Part shown: in pieces, positions 35,898-45,001 of the stretch
Numbering within the stretch: the first letter of the stretch is position 1
Layout of the letters: every line of letters starts with the position of its first letter
Source of the DNA: Thiomargarita sp.
GTDB taxonomy: Bacteria; Pseudomonadota; Gammaproteobacteria; Beggiatoales; Beggiatoaceae
Assembly (NCBI GenBank): GCA_020721005.1
Contig: DYNP01000001.1
Span: 344,994 to 408,993, forward strand
Reading direction: 5' to 3'
DNA length: 64,000 nt
The notes under the pieces: generated by a model
What the model was told of the DNA's origin: nothing
The model's database searches: none
What the model saw: the letters and a program-made list of their open reading frames with translations, nothing else
Made by a program: the position numbers and the translations under genes

Positions 35898-37709
35898 ATG
35901 CTTTATTTTTTAAAACAATTGATTTGGGGAATTTCTCTGCTCCTTATTCCCTTGAGTTTACTGCTCCCCGCTCTTCAAGCTGAATCCCTGCAAGTTGATC
36001 TCATATTTCAAGATATCACCAATAATCAATCAATTAAAGAATTGCGTGAGAATGCCCTTAGTTATCTCAGCCTTGAACAACAAAAACATCACCCCCACTT
36101 ATCTGCCAAACGCATTGAACGCCTTCATCAGCAAGCCCCTGCTGAAATTCAACAAGCTTTACAACCTTTTGGTTATTACCAGTCCACAGTGCAAGCTCAG
36201 CTGATCCCACCTTCTTCAACTCAGGATAAATGGCGTGCTGTTTATACTGTCATTCCTGGTCCTCCTTTGATCTTAAATAAAATCAATATTCAACTGCTCG
36301 GCGATGCCCAACAAGACCCGGCTTTTGAAACCTTGTTGGCTCATTTACCTATCAAAACTGGCAAAATTCTTCATCATTCTGACTATGAAAAAGCCAAGCA
36401 ACAATTGCGATCCTTGGCTCAAGAAAGAGGCTATTTTGATGCTGAATTCACCCAGCAACAAATTCTCATTGAAAAATCGACTTTCACTGCACATGTACAA
36501 ATTACTTTGGACAGTCAACATCGTTATCGATTTGGAGAAGTGACTTTTAACCAATCTTGGTTGAATGACAATGTGTTGCAACGTCATTTGACCTTTAAAC
36601 CCGGAGATTTTTATACCGTTAATCAAATGCTTGCCCTAAAAAATAACTTGATTGGCAGCGATTATTTTGAACAAGTGGATGTGGAACGGGTATTAGAAGC
36701 AGTCACTGAAGACTATCGCATTCCTATTCAAATTACTTTGACTCCCAAAAAACGCAGCTCTTATCCCTTCCGCATTGGTTACGGTACAGATACTGGGATA
36801 CGCGGAAGTTTGGGATGGGAACGACGTTACGTTAATCGACGCGGTCATCGTCTAAAATCCAAAATTGAATGGTCAGAAATTCGGCAAGGTGCTGTGGCTA
36901 ACTATCTAATCCCATTGGGTGAATTCCAGGAAGACAACTTGACGCTGAGTTTGAGTTATCGAGGTGAAAATACAGACACCAGTGACAGTCAATTGTTTAA
37001 AATTGGTCCCAGCCTATATCAGGCACGCTCTATTTGGGGATTTGATCTTCGGGAGATTTTGGGCATAGAATATCGCAATGAAATTTATACAATTGGTACC
37101 AACGAGATTGGTCATTCCAAATTGCTAATGCCCCATGCCAGTTGGTCTTATTTGGAAGCCGATGACCGTATTAACCCCCAAAATGGTTATAAAATACAAT
37201 TTGATCTGCGAGGAGCAATGAATGGTCTGGGTTCAAACACTTCTTTTCTACAAGGACGCGCCAGTCTCACTGTCATTCGACAACTTATTGAACAAGGACG
37301 CTTGATCACTCGAGGTGAATTTGGCTACAGTTTTATTAGCTTACTCAACGGTGAATTCCATGATCTGCCACCTTCAATCCGCTTCTTTGCGGGAGGAGAT
37401 CGCAGTGTGCGAGGTTATGACTACCAAGCTCTTGGTCCCAAAAATCCTCGTGGAGAAGTCATTGGCGGCAAACATCTGCTGGTTGGCAGTGTAGAATATG
37501 AGCACCGCATTTTCAAAAATTGGAGTGTAGCCGCCTTTTATGACCTGGGCAATGCTTTCAATGAACCCTCTGAACCTCTGAAACAAGGCCCCGGTCTTGG
37601 ACTACGCTGGCACTCACCAGTGGGGCCAATTCGCATAGATATTGCAAGTGCCATTAATGAAAGGGAAACCCCTTGGCGCCTCCATATCAGCGTGGGTCCC
37701 GACCTATAA
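35898..37709 (+). CDS. tamA: Translocation and assembly module outer-membrane protein TamA
   Basis: 603 residues, Omp85 superfamily. A signal peptide (1-28) is followed by POTRA domains (about 30-270; the N-terminal part includes LQPFGYYQSTVQAQLI, typical of TamA) and a 16-strand barrel. The barrel shows GYGTDTGIRGSLGWERRYVN and the conserved RFFAGGDRSVRGYDYQALGP near the lid loop. TamA works with inner-membrane TamB to place certain autotransporters and lipids in the outer membrane. tamB normally follows, but a LOG-family gene follows here. Confidence 0.88.
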   Translation: MLYFLKQLIWGISLLLIPLSLLLPALQAESLQVDLIFQDITNNQSIKELRENALSYLSLEQQKHHPHLSAKRIERLHQQAPAEIQQALQPFGYYQSTVQAQLIPPSSTQDKWRAVYTVIPGPPLILNKINIQLLGDAQQDPAFETLLAHLPIKTGKILHHSDYEKAKQQLRSLAQERGYFDAEFTQQQILIEKSTFTAHVQITLDSQHRYRFGEVTFNQSWLNDNVLQRHLTFKPGDFYTVNQMLALKNNLIGSDYFEQVDVERVLEAVTEDYRIPIQITLTPKKRSSYPFRIGYGTDTGIRGSLGWERRYVNRRGHRLKSKIEWSEIRQGAVANYLIPLGEFQEDNLTLSLSYRGENTDTSDSQLFKIGPSLYQARSIWGFDLREILGIEYRNEIYTIGTNEIGHSKLLMPHASWSYLEADDRINPQNGYKIQFDLRGAMNGLGSNTSFLQGRASLTVIRQLIEQGRLITRGEFGYSFISLLNGEFHDLPPSIRFFAGGDRSVRGYDYQALGPKNPRGEVIGGKHLLVGSVEYEHRIFKNWSVAAFYDLGNAFNEPSEPLKQGPGLGLRWHSPVGPIRIDIASAINERETPWRLHISVGPDL

Positions 37710-37775
37710 ATAGGTCCCCCTTTGGAAGAAATTCCAACTCACAACCTCATTTCACACCCCAATGGTTTCTCAACT

Positions 37776-38486
37776 ATGACTCAGGATTCCCCTCGCAGTT
37801 TTGCCCAACGTCCCCCTAAAAATCAAGATTTTACCCAAGAATCTTGGAAAATTTTCCGCATCATGGCCGAATTTGTCGAAGGTTTTGAACAACTGGCCAA
37901 CATTGTACCTTCAGTAACTCTATTTGGATCCTCTCGATTTGCTCCTGACCATCCTTATTCAATTTTGGCGGAACAAATTGCCTATGACCTTTCAGAAGCC
38001 GGGTTTTCCGTAGTTACTGGAGGGGGACCTGGGATTATGGAAGCAGCCAATAAGGGTGCTTTTCGCGGACATTCCCCCAGCATCGGTTTAAATGTCCAAC
38101 TTCCTCATGAGCAACGGGCCAACACTTACCAAGATATCAGCCTGCATTTTCGTTACTTTTTTGTACGAAAAGTCATGTTGGTTAAACAGGCTTCTGCTTA
38201 CATCATTTTACCAGGAGGATTTGGCACCCTGGACGAACTTTTTGAAGTCATCACCCTGACTCAAACCAATAAAACTCGGCGCCGGCCCATTATCTTGGTT
38301 GGGGAAACCTTTTGGCAAGGGTTAATCACCTGGATGCGAGAATCTCTCCTCAGCCACCAAACAATCAGTTCAGAAGATATCAACCTGCTCACCGTCACCG
38401 ATGATCCTAAAAAGATCTTGGAAATTCTTTTCAGCTACTCGGAAGGTCATGACTTGACTCAGCAACCTGGTTTATTTTACCTTTAA
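37776..38486 (+). CDS. LOG-family (TIGR00730) Rossmann-fold protein
   Basis: 236 residues from ATG 37776; a TTG start at 37722 would add 18 residues. Both family motifs are present: VVTGGGPGIMEAANKGA and ILPGGFGTLDELFE. LOG proteins of this type are nucleotide-binding phosphoribohydrolases acting on AMP-like compounds, known for cytokinin activation in plants, though bacterial relatives often act on other nucleotides. It is 66 bp after tamA and 24 bp before thrB. Confidence 0.85.
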   Translation: MTQDSPRSFAQRPPKNQDFTQESWKIFRIMAEFVEGFEQLANIVPSVTLFGSSRFAPDHPYSILAEQIAYDLSEAGFSVVTGGGPGIMEAANKGAFRGHSPSIGLNVQLPHEQRANTYQDISLHFRYFFVRKVMLVKQASAYIILPGGFGTLDELFEVITLTQTNKTRRRPIILVGETFWQGLITWMRESLLSHQTISSEDINLLTVTDDPKKILEILFSYSEGHDLTQQPGLFYL

Positions 38487-38510
38487 CTTTAGACTCCCCA
38501 CACCCCATTT

Positions 38511-39440
38511 ATGTCCGTTTATACACCTATTGAACGCACCCAATTAGAAGAATTTTTACACCAGTATCGAGTAGGAAAACTCACTCACTTTCAAGGAATT
38601 ACTGCGGGCATTGAAAATACCAACTACTTTGTCAGCACCACTTTGGGAGAATATGTTCTCACTTTATTTGAACAATACACGGCCCCAGAATTACCCTTCT
38701 TTTTAGAATTTATGGCTTATGTGGCAGAATATGAAATTCCCAGTGCCCATCCAATTGCTGATAATACGGGGAATTATCTCAGTATCTTGAATGGCAAACC
38801 GGCTGCATTGGTAAAACGTCTAAAAGGACAAGCAGTTATCCATCCCAATCCTCAACAATGTCAAAACATTGGTTGTATATTGGGTTACATGCATACCATC
38901 AGTCCCCATTTTCCCCAACGCCGTAAAAACGACCGTGGTCCCCATTGGTGGAAAGCCACTGCGGATCGAGTGTTTCCTCACCTGGAAAAATCAGATGCTC
39001 AGTTATTACAAACGGAATTGGATTTTCAAGCCACTCATCGTTATCTAGATTTGCCCCGGGGAATTATTCACGCGGACTTATTTCGAGACAATGCTTTATT
39101 TGAAGGCAATAAATTATCGGGAGTGATTGATTTTTATTATGCCTGCCACGATGTTTTACTATATGATGTGGCGGTAACAGTCAACGATTGGTGCAGTTTG
39201 GAGAATGGCCATTTGGATTCAGTGCGCTTGCAGGCAATGTTAGATGGGTATTATAGTCAACGAGATTTTACTCAACTGGAACATCAGGTGTGGCCGATTT
39301 TACTGAGAGCAGCTGCTCTGCGATTTTGGTTATCTCGTCTACAAGACTGGCATTTTCCACGACCTGGAGAAATTACTCATCGTAAAGATCCTCATGAATT
39401 TCGGAATATTTTGCAAGCCAGAATTCATTCTCTTCCTTAA
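38511..39440 (+). CDS. thrB: Homoserine kinase, APH-type
   Basis: 309 residues of the aminoglycoside-phosphotransferase fold used as homoserine kinase (ThrB1) in many proteobacteria. Features are ITAGIENTNYFVST, the catalytic loop GIIHADLFRDNALFEGNKL (Asp in HADLFRDN) and IDFYYACHD, which corresponds to the DFG-like metal site. It phosphorylates homoserine in threonine synthesis. No other threonine genes are adjacent. Confidence 0.93.
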   Translation: MSVYTPIERTQLEEFLHQYRVGKLTHFQGITAGIENTNYFVSTTLGEYVLTLFEQYTAPELPFFLEFMAYVAEYEIPSAHPIADNTGNYLSILNGKPAALVKRLKGQAVIHPNPQQCQNIGCILGYMHTISPHFPQRRKNDRGPHWWKATADRVFPHLEKSDAQLLQTELDFQATHRYLDLPRGIIHADLFRDNALFEGNKLSGVIDFYYACHDVLLYDVAVTVNDWCSLENGHLDSVRLQAMLDGYYSQRDFTQLEHQVWPILLRAAALRFWLSRLQDWHFPRPGEITHRKDPHEFRNILQARIHSLP

Positions 39441-39449
39441 TCTTCCCTA

Positions 39450-39475
39450 CCCCCCTTTGGAAAAGAGGGGGGGGG
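39450..39475 (+). terminator. GC-run hairpin after thrB
   Basis: A C6 run and a G-run flank TTTGGAAAAGA, then GATATTTTG. It resembles C/G-run hairpins at 47884-47906 and 55475-55494 and near 61850-61875, so it may be a repeat rather than a dedicated terminator. Confidence 0.45.
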
Positions 39476-39499
39476 ATATTTTGTCTGAATCAACGCGAT

Positions 39500-39530
39500 T
39501 GATGGGCTTCCCGTTGGTAAGCGTATCCTA
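39500..39530 (+). repeat. Short hairpin repeat, family 2
   Basis: TGATGGGCTTCCCGTTGGTA, followed by AGCGTATCCTA. The surrounding 286 bp hold AGGAGGG-type runs (CTTACCAAGGAGG occurs twice), and the plus-strand frame across them is not considered coding. Confidence 0.65.
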
Positions 39531-39726
39531 TGTGTGCCTTACCAAGGAGGGGTTATTCAGTTCTCCTCCTTACCAAGGAGGGATTAGGAGGGTCTAAGCG
39601 TGGGTAGGTCTCAAAATTTGGTTTGGGATTTTGGAAGGGAAAGCAGGACTCTCCTCCCCCTTAATAAGGGAGGGCAGGTAGTGTAGAGTTGGATTCTATC
39701 GATCCCTTTGGAGAGGTAAATGAATG

Positions 39727-40062
39727 CTATCTTTGGTTCAAAGCATGATCCGCTTGCACTTGCAACAGAGTCATCATACAATGATGCAAATCTTCATATT
39801 CATATATGCCAGTACCGTATTGCTCTACTGAATTATAGAAAAACTGACAACGGTAGCGCTGAGCCGCAGTTTTGAAAATTACGAAGTGAACTGTGTCGGC
39901 TCGCCAATATACAGTGGGACAAAAGGTCAGTCGCGGAGCGGTGGGTTCCAGTCTCAATTCACTGTCCGCCAGTTCAATTTCAATGTCTGAGTGGTACCGT
40001 TTTTTAAGTATTTGTCTGACCAGGATGAGTTCTTGATCGTCAAAGTCTGGAATAGAGTCCAT
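39727..40062 (-). CDS. Hypothetical protein
   Basis: 111 residues; soluble, no signal, no recognised domain. Its acidic N-terminus (MDSIPDFDDQELILVRQI) and the central LTFCPTVYWRADTVHFVIFK suggest a small alpha/beta fold. An upstream GGAAAA stretch could serve as its ribosome site. It lies alone, divergent from aprBA. Coding status rests on a clean frame and reasonable composition. Confidence 0.5.
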   Translation of the reverse strand: MDSIPDFDDQELILVRQILKKRYHSDIEIELADSELRLEPTAPRLTFCPTVYWRADTVHFVIFKTAAQRYRCQFFYNSVEQYGTGIYEYEDLHHCMMTLLQVQADHALNQR

Positions 40063-40469
40063 AGATTGTTTTCCTTTTGGTTTAATGGAGGGTAAGCACA
40101 GTTTGTTCAGTTAAGATCCTTCCTCATAAGAAGAATTAAGTTTTAACAGATACAACATTCATAAATTATACTTTTCCTTCCACAAATAAATAAATTATTT
40201 TTATAGTGAGTTTTAAAAATTAACTTGGCATTTAATCCAATTATCCATTAAGATAGGCACATCGCTGGTCTTAAATAGTCTACCACTTTTGTCATTATCT
40301 TTTGCAAATTGATGAGTAAGGAAAAGAGAGTATTGAGACGGCGTTATGCTTCATATTAGAATTGGGAATTGAAAAAGTTTTTTTCGATAAAGTTCACTCT
40401 GCTATCTACTGCAATAGTATGAGTTGCTTGAACTAACTTGCAGTTAATATCCGAAGGAGGAAACCCATA
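40063..40469. promoter_or_regulatory. 407-bp leader upstream of aprB
   Basis: No gene. A possible sigma-70 type promoter is TTGGCA (40225-40230), 18 bp, TAAGAT (40249-40254), which would leave a leader of about 200 nt. A strong ribosome site GAAGGAGG stands just ahead of aprB. Promoter position is a guess from sequence only. Confidence 0.35.
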
Positions 40470-40934
40470 ATGCCTACGTATGTACGTACTGAGAAGTGCG
40501 ATGGTTGCAAAGGTCAAGATAAAACCGCTTGCATGTACATTTGCCCCCATGACTTGATGAAATTGGACAAAGACGGATCTGAAACTGGCCATGCGATGAA
40601 GTCATTCAACCAAGAACCTGAGCAATGCTGGGAATGCTACTCTTGCGTTAAGATTTGTCCTCAAAATGCTATTGAAGTTCGTCACTATGCTGATATCGTC
40701 CCCTTGGGAGCATCTGTACAGCCATTACGTGGTAGTGATTCCATCATGTGGACCATCAAATTCCGCAATGGTGTCATGAAGCGCTTCAAATTCCCCATTC
40801 GTACTACCCCTGAAGGGTCTATTGAACCTTACGCCGGCAAGCCAAAACCTGTCTTAAGCGATCTGGATAAGCCCGGACTTTTCACCATGAGCAGTAATCT
40901 GAGAGGCGATAAGAGTCAACTTATTCGTCTTTAA
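40470..40934 (+). CDS. aprB: Adenylylsulfate (APS) reductase beta subunit
   Basis: 154 residues, normal length. It carries two [4Fe-4S] clusters: Cys10, 13, 21 and 25 (CDGCKGQDKTACMYIC, the first group) and Cys53, 56, 59 and 63 (CWECYSCVKIC). It passes electrons to or from AprA's FAD; in sulfur oxidisers the complex works in reverse, turning sulfite plus AMP into APS. The C-terminal extension (about 90-154) wraps AprA in the known structures. Strong ribosome site; 77 bp ahead of aprA. Confidence 0.97.
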   Translation: MPTYVRTEKCDGCKGQDKTACMYICPHDLMKLDKDGSETGHAMKSFNQEPEQCWECYSCVKICPQNAIEVRHYADIVPLGASVQPLRGSDSIMWTIKFRNGVMKRFKFPIRTTPEGSIEPYAGKPKPVLSDLDKPGLFTMSSNLRGDKSQLIRL

Positions 40935-41011
40935 AGGACGATTTCAGGGTCATCTTACTGAAAAGTATGATGAAAAGACAATTTCACACATATCAAATTT
41001 AGGTAATGAAC

Positions 41012-42928
41012 ATGGCAGAAGGAACATTTGGTAATCCGCAAATCATTGAAGAAGAAGTCGATCTATTACTCATCGGTGGCGGTATGGCTGCTTGCGGTTG
41101 TGCTTATGAGTTAATGCGTTGGATCGAAGGTACTAATCTCAAAGTCAAGCTTATTGACAAAGCCGCCATGGATCGCTCTGGCGCTGTTGCTCAAGGGCTT
41201 TCCGCAATTAACACCTATTTGGGCGATCAAGATCCTGCCGACTATGCTAGAATGGTTGCCAACGACTTGATGGGAATTACTCGTGACGATTTGGCTTATG
41301 ACTTGGGACGTCACGTTGATGATTCCGTCCATTTATTTGAAGAATGGGGACTGCCCATTTGGAAACAGCCTGGTGATGAGGGCAAGCCTTTAAAAGATGG
41401 GGGTAAGCCCGTCCGTTCTGGTAAATGGCAAATCATGATCAACGGTGAATCCTACAAGTGGATTGTTGCTGAAGCTGCCAAGAAAGCCTTAGGCACTGAC
41501 AACATTCAAGAGCGGGTTTTCATTGTCAAACTCATCAACGATAAGAACGATCCCAGCCGCGCTTCAGGCGCCATTGGCTTCTCCGTACGTGAACATAAAT
41601 TGTATGTCTACAAATTCAAAGCCTGTTTACTGGCTGCTGGCGGTTGCGTCAATATCTTCCGTCCACGCTCCGTAGGTGAAGGTACTGGTCGCGCTTGGTA
41701 TCCCGTATGGAATGCCGGCTCTACCTATGCAATGGCTGCTGAAGCCGGTGCAGAACTCACCATGATGGAAAATCGTTTCGTCCCTGCTCGTTTCAAAGAC
41801 GGTTACGGTCCAGTCGGCGCCTGGTTCCTCCTCTTTAAAGCCAAAGCCACCAATGCTTTGGGGGAAGATTATCTCACTAAGAACAAGTCCTTACTCGATC
41901 AATACCCTCCTTATGGACAAGCTGCAGTGCCTGCCAGCTGCTTACGTAATCACGTCATGATGCACGAAATGAAAGCAGGACGTGGACCCATCTATATGGA
42001 CACTCCAACTGCTTTGGCTAAGTTGGCTGAAACCATGACTCCCAAAGAAATCAAACACTTGGAAGCGGAAGCCTGGGAAGACTTCTTAGACATGTGTATT
42101 GGTCAAGCCGGCGTGTGGGCAGGTGAAAACATCGAACCCGAAAAGAAAGCTTCTGAATTGATGCCCACCGAACCTTATCTGCTCGGCTCTCACTCTGGAT
42201 GCTGCGGAATTTGGGTCTCTGGTCCTACCGATGTGGGTGCTCCTTCCGAATGGTCTTGGGGCTACCGTTCCATGACTACCGTCAAAGGACTATTTACTGC
42301 CGGTGACGGTGTGGGCGCTTCTGGTCACAAATTCTCTTCTGGTTCTCATGCTGAAGGACGCTTGGCTGCCAAAGGCATGTTGAAGTTCGTACTGGATAAT
42401 AAGGATTGGAAGCCGGAATTGGATACTTCAGTACAAGAATTGGTCGACGAAATCTATCGCCCCGTCCGTAACTTCTTGGAATTCAAAGATTACAGCACTG
42501 CGATCGACGTCAACCCCAACTATATCACCCCAAGAATGTTACAATTCCGTCTCCAAAAGATCATGGATGAGTATTGTGCAGGAGTTGCCACTTGGTATCA
42601 AACCAACGCGCACATGTTACAAGTCTGCGAAGACAAACTGGAAATGCTCAAGGAAGATTCCTTGAAAATGCGGGCTAAAGACCTCCACGAGTTGCTCCGG
42701 GCTTGGGAAAACTACCACCGGATCATTACCGCGGAAGCTCACATGAAGCACATTCAATTCCGCGAAGAAAGCCGTTATCCTGGCTTCTACTATCGTATGG
42801 ATTTCAACAAAGTTGATGAAGAAAACTGGAAATGCTTTGTTAATTCCACCTACGACAGAAAAGCCAAGAAGTGGAGTCTCAAGAAAGTTCCTCATGTTGA
42901 TCTTGTCAGCAAACCCACTGCTAAGTAA
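41012..42928 (+). CDS. aprA: Adenylylsulfate (APS) reductase alpha subunit
   Basis: 638 residues from ATG 41012 (AGG upstream; ATG 41006 also possible). It is an FAD flavoprotein of the fumarate-reductase type. The dinucleotide motif is LLLIGGGMAACGCAYELM, followed by the FAD/substrate segments SGAVAQGLSAINTYLGDQD and AGDGVGASGHKFSSGSHAEG. It catalyses AMP-dependent sulfite oxidation to APS in sulfur oxidisers. Neither aprM nor qmoABC, the usual quinone-linked partners, is adjacent; a terminator follows directly. Confidence 0.97.
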   Translation: MAEGTFGNPQIIEEEVDLLLIGGGMAACGCAYELMRWIEGTNLKVKLIDKAAMDRSGAVAQGLSAINTYLGDQDPADYARMVANDLMGITRDDLAYDLGRHVDDSVHLFEEWGLPIWKQPGDEGKPLKDGGKPVRSGKWQIMINGESYKWIVAEAAKKALGTDNIQERVFIVKLINDKNDPSRASGAIGFSVREHKLYVYKFKACLLAAGGCVNIFRPRSVGEGTGRAWYPVWNAGSTYAMAAEAGAELTMMENRFVPARFKDGYGPVGAWFLLFKAKATNALGEDYLTKNKSLLDQYPPYGQAAVPASCLRNHVMMHEMKAGRGPIYMDTPTALAKLAETMTPKEIKHLEAEAWEDFLDMCIGQAGVWAGENIEPEKKASELMPTEPYLLGSHSGCCGIWVSGPTDVGAPSEWSWGYRSMTTVKGLFTAGDGVGASGHKFSSGSHAEGRLAAKGMLKFVLDNKDWKPELDTSVQELVDEIYRPVRNFLEFKDYSTAIDVNPNYITPRMLQFRLQKIMDEYCAGVATWYQTNAHMLQVCEDKLEMLKEDSLKMRAKDLHELLRAWENYHRIITAEAHMKHIQFREESRYPGFYYRMDFNKVDEENWKCFVNSTYDRKAKKWSLKKVPHVDLVSKPTAK

Positions 42929-42946
42929 AGTTTAATACTCAAGTTA

Positions 42947-42994
42947 AAGGGGTGATTCCGGCATTTTAGGAGTGTCGGATTGCCCCCTTTTTTT
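42947..42994 (+). terminator. Intrinsic terminator after aprA
   Basis: Stem around GGGGTGATTCCGGCA and TGTCGGATTGCCCCC, followed by TTTTTTT at 42988-42994. Very clear, about 20 bp past the stop. Confidence 0.85.
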
Positions 42995-43144
42995 AAGTTC
43001 AGGTTCTGCTGATTCCCTCAATAAATTTTCCTTATCTACAGTTTTGCAGCTCAAACTGTTCGTAATTCAAGGGGGTAACCTTGACTCATTGGCAGGCATC
43101 ACCCTCTCAAGTCCCACTACAACAATATCCCATAAGGTATAATT

Positions 43145-43594
43145 ATGCTGGTAAAAGACATTATGACCCGCGCTGTTAAAACCATCACTCCCGACACTCG
43201 CTTACAAGAAGTCGCTTCCATCATGTGCCTCAATCGCTTCAGTGGCCTGCCCGTGGTCAATGAAGAAGGAGAATTGCTGGGCATTTTAGCGGAACGCGAT
43301 GTATTGCGTTACCTATTCCCAGATCTGCGGGAATTGATGGAAGGCACTGCCAGCATTGACTTTGAAAGCATGGAAAATGAATATAAAAAAATCCTGCCCC
43401 TGAAAACTGAAGAATTAATGAGTCACAGCGTTATCGCCGTTTCCCCAGAGATTCCTATTCTAAAAGCCGTCTCCATCATGGCCAAAAACAATTTCCGGCG
43501 CATTCCGGTGGCCGAAGGGAAAAAATTGGTGGGCATGATCAGTCTGGGCGACATTCATCGGGCAATATTCATGAAGGGATTCACAGGAAATTGA
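43145..43594 (+). CDS. Protein with a pair of CBS domains
   Basis: 149 residues, two CBS domains only: about 1-60 (VKDIMTRAVKTITPDTRLQE, ending ILAERDVLRYL) and about 85-145 (TEELMSHSVIAVSPEIPILK, GMISLGDIHRAIF). Such stand-alone pairs bind adenine nucleotides and often regulate nearby enzymes. Its place directly after aprBA, whose substrates include AMP and APS, makes adenylate sensing an attractive but unproven idea. Transcribed separately, as a terminator lies between. Confidence 0.85.
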   Translation: MLVKDIMTRAVKTITPDTRLQEVASIMCLNRFSGLPVVNEEGELLGILAERDVLRYLFPDLRELMEGTASIDFESMENEYKKILPLKTEELMSHSVIAVSPEIPILKAVSIMAKNNFRRIPVAEGKKLVGMISLGDIHRAIFMKGFTGN

Positions 43595-43683
43595 AGGCCT
43601 CCCTCACGCCGCTCTTTCCAATCCCCTTTTTCATTCCTATTGTTTTCCACCGCACACACACTTCTCAAAATTCTTCCTATAAA

Positions 43684-43709
43684 ACAAGGGGTAGCAACCC
43701 CTTGTCTTT
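43684..43709 (+). terminator. Probable terminator after the CBS gene
   Basis: ACAAGGGG / CCCCTTGT with a 6-nt loop, then CTTTG. About 90 bp past the stop codon. Confidence 0.55.
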
Positions 43710-43850
43710 GTATACTTTATATCGCGTATTTACTGCTGTAGGTGCTAAATTACCGATTGCCATTCGCTCACTTCTCTCTAAAATCATATAACGCTCCACA
43801 AATCCCACTAGCCGATTTTAAACTGACGAGATTTGGCTGCTTGTTTTCAA

Positions 43851-44055
43851 TAGATATCCAGCAAAAGAATGGGATAATGAAAAAGAGTTGCCCACCCTAC
43901 CATTATCCTCCACCTAGTTAAAGTACATTGGAGTGGAGGCTTTAGCCGGTCAACGGTAGGCGCCTGCAATTTGTATGTGTGGGGTGATGCCTACTGCTGG
44001 CCGGCTAAAGCCTCCACTCCAATTTATCGCATCATTATACTTTTACAAGAGGTCT
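43851..44055. repeat. Palindromic repeat element, family 1 (copy D)
   Basis: Worn termini TAGATATCCAGCAAAAG and CTTTTACAAGAGGTCT. A single pair of long arms (GGAGTGGAGGCTTTAGCCGG at 43931-43950 and its inverse at about 44001-44020) flanks a loop with GCAATTTGTATGTG. The remainder of the 581-bp gap between convergent genes holds the CBS terminator and one family 2 repeat. Confidence 0.8.
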
Positions 44056-44157
44056 GATGAGAATCAGTGAAGTTTTGAGGAATAATACCCCCTTAAGGGT
44101 TATTATTTCTATGTTACGGTAAAAGGGTTATTCCCCTCTTTGAAAAAAGTGGGAGAT

Positions 44158-44190
44158 TGATGGGCTTTCCTATTGTCAATCCATCTTAGG
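44158..44190 (+). repeat. Short hairpin repeat, family 2
   Basis: TGATGGGCTTTCCTATTGTC followed by AATCCATCTTAGG. It overlaps the last codons of the SDR gene on the other strand. Confidence 0.6.
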
Positions 44191-44928
44191 TAATTCAAAA
44201 GCTTGGCCAGTGATTCCTCGGCTGTCTGGTCCAATAAGGTATAAGTACAAAGTTCGTAAAACTTCTGGAGTAGGCAGGGTCATAGGATCTTCACCAGGAT
44301 AGGCAATGGCTCGTAAAGCAGTGCGTATGGCGCCTGGGTTGATACTGTTGACCCGTATCGAGGAATTTTCAAGTTCATCGGCCAGCACCTGCATTAATCC
44401 TTCAAGACCCCATTTAGAGACAGCATAACCTCCCCAATAAGCCTTGCCTTGTTTAGCCACATTGGATGAAGTGAAGAGAATACTGGCATCTGCCGAGTGG
44501 GAAAGTAAGGGGAGGCAGGCCTTGGTCAACAAGAAGGGAGCGTGTAAATTGACCTGCATGATGCGATACCATAATTCTACTGAATGATGTTGAATGGGGC
44601 TGAGGGTGCCCAATAAAGCCGCATTGTGCAGCAGTCCATCCAATCGCCCAAATTCATTAATCAAAGTGGTCGTGAGAACATCATAATCCTGCAAGGTAGC
44701 ACTCTCCAAATTCATTGGATAAATGGCAGGTTGAGGTCCATTCTGCTGTTCAATTTCATCGTAAAGGGTTTCTAATTTCCGCAAGGACCTTCCCAATAGG
44801 ATAACTGTTGCTCCCAGTTTTGCAAATTCCAAAGCCATATAGCGGCCAATGCCACTGCCAGCGCCGGTGATCAAAATAATTCGCCCTGTCAACAAGTTAT
44901 CTGTGGGCTGATAATCGTGCATAATCAT
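44176..44928 (-). CDS. SDR-family oxidoreductase, YciK-like
   Basis: 250 residues; the start may be the second ATG (44922), giving a YciK-like beginning. Classical SDR features: cofactor motif TGAGSGIG (about 20-27), NAA (about 97-99), catalytic Ser in SSNVAKQGK and YAVSK (Tyr-xxx-Lys). The overall pattern (LLTGRIILITGAG, LHNAALLGTLSPI, VLADELENSSIRVNSINPGA) matches YciK of enterobacteria, of unknown substrate. The C-terminal end overlaps a dispersed repeat, which supplies part of its coding sequence. Confidence 0.85.
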   Translation of the reverse strand: MIMHDYQPTDNLLTGRIILITGAGSGIGRYMALEFAKLGATVILLGRSLRKLETLYDEIEQQNGPQPAIYPMNLESATLQDYDVLTTTLINEFGRLDGLLHNAALLGTLSPIQHHSVELWYRIMQVNLHAPFLLTKACLPLLSHSADASILFTSSNVAKQGKAYWGGYAVSKWGLEGLMQVLADELENSSIRVNSINPGAIRTALRAIAYPGEDPMTLPTPEVLRTLYLYLIGPDSRGITGQAFELPKMD

Positions 44929-45001
44929 AAAGTAATGTTTCCAAAAAGTGGGACTTGATTTTGGTCAGGGATATTGATTTGATTTTTCAATCGTTCCCTT
45001 A

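Noticed and set aside
39394-39597. 67-codon frame overlapping the end of thrB
   Set aside because: Mostly out-of-frame thrB plus repeat DNA.
43591-43791. 66-codon frame after the CBS gene
   Set aside because: It runs through the CBS-gene terminator hairpin and has no recognisable protein character.
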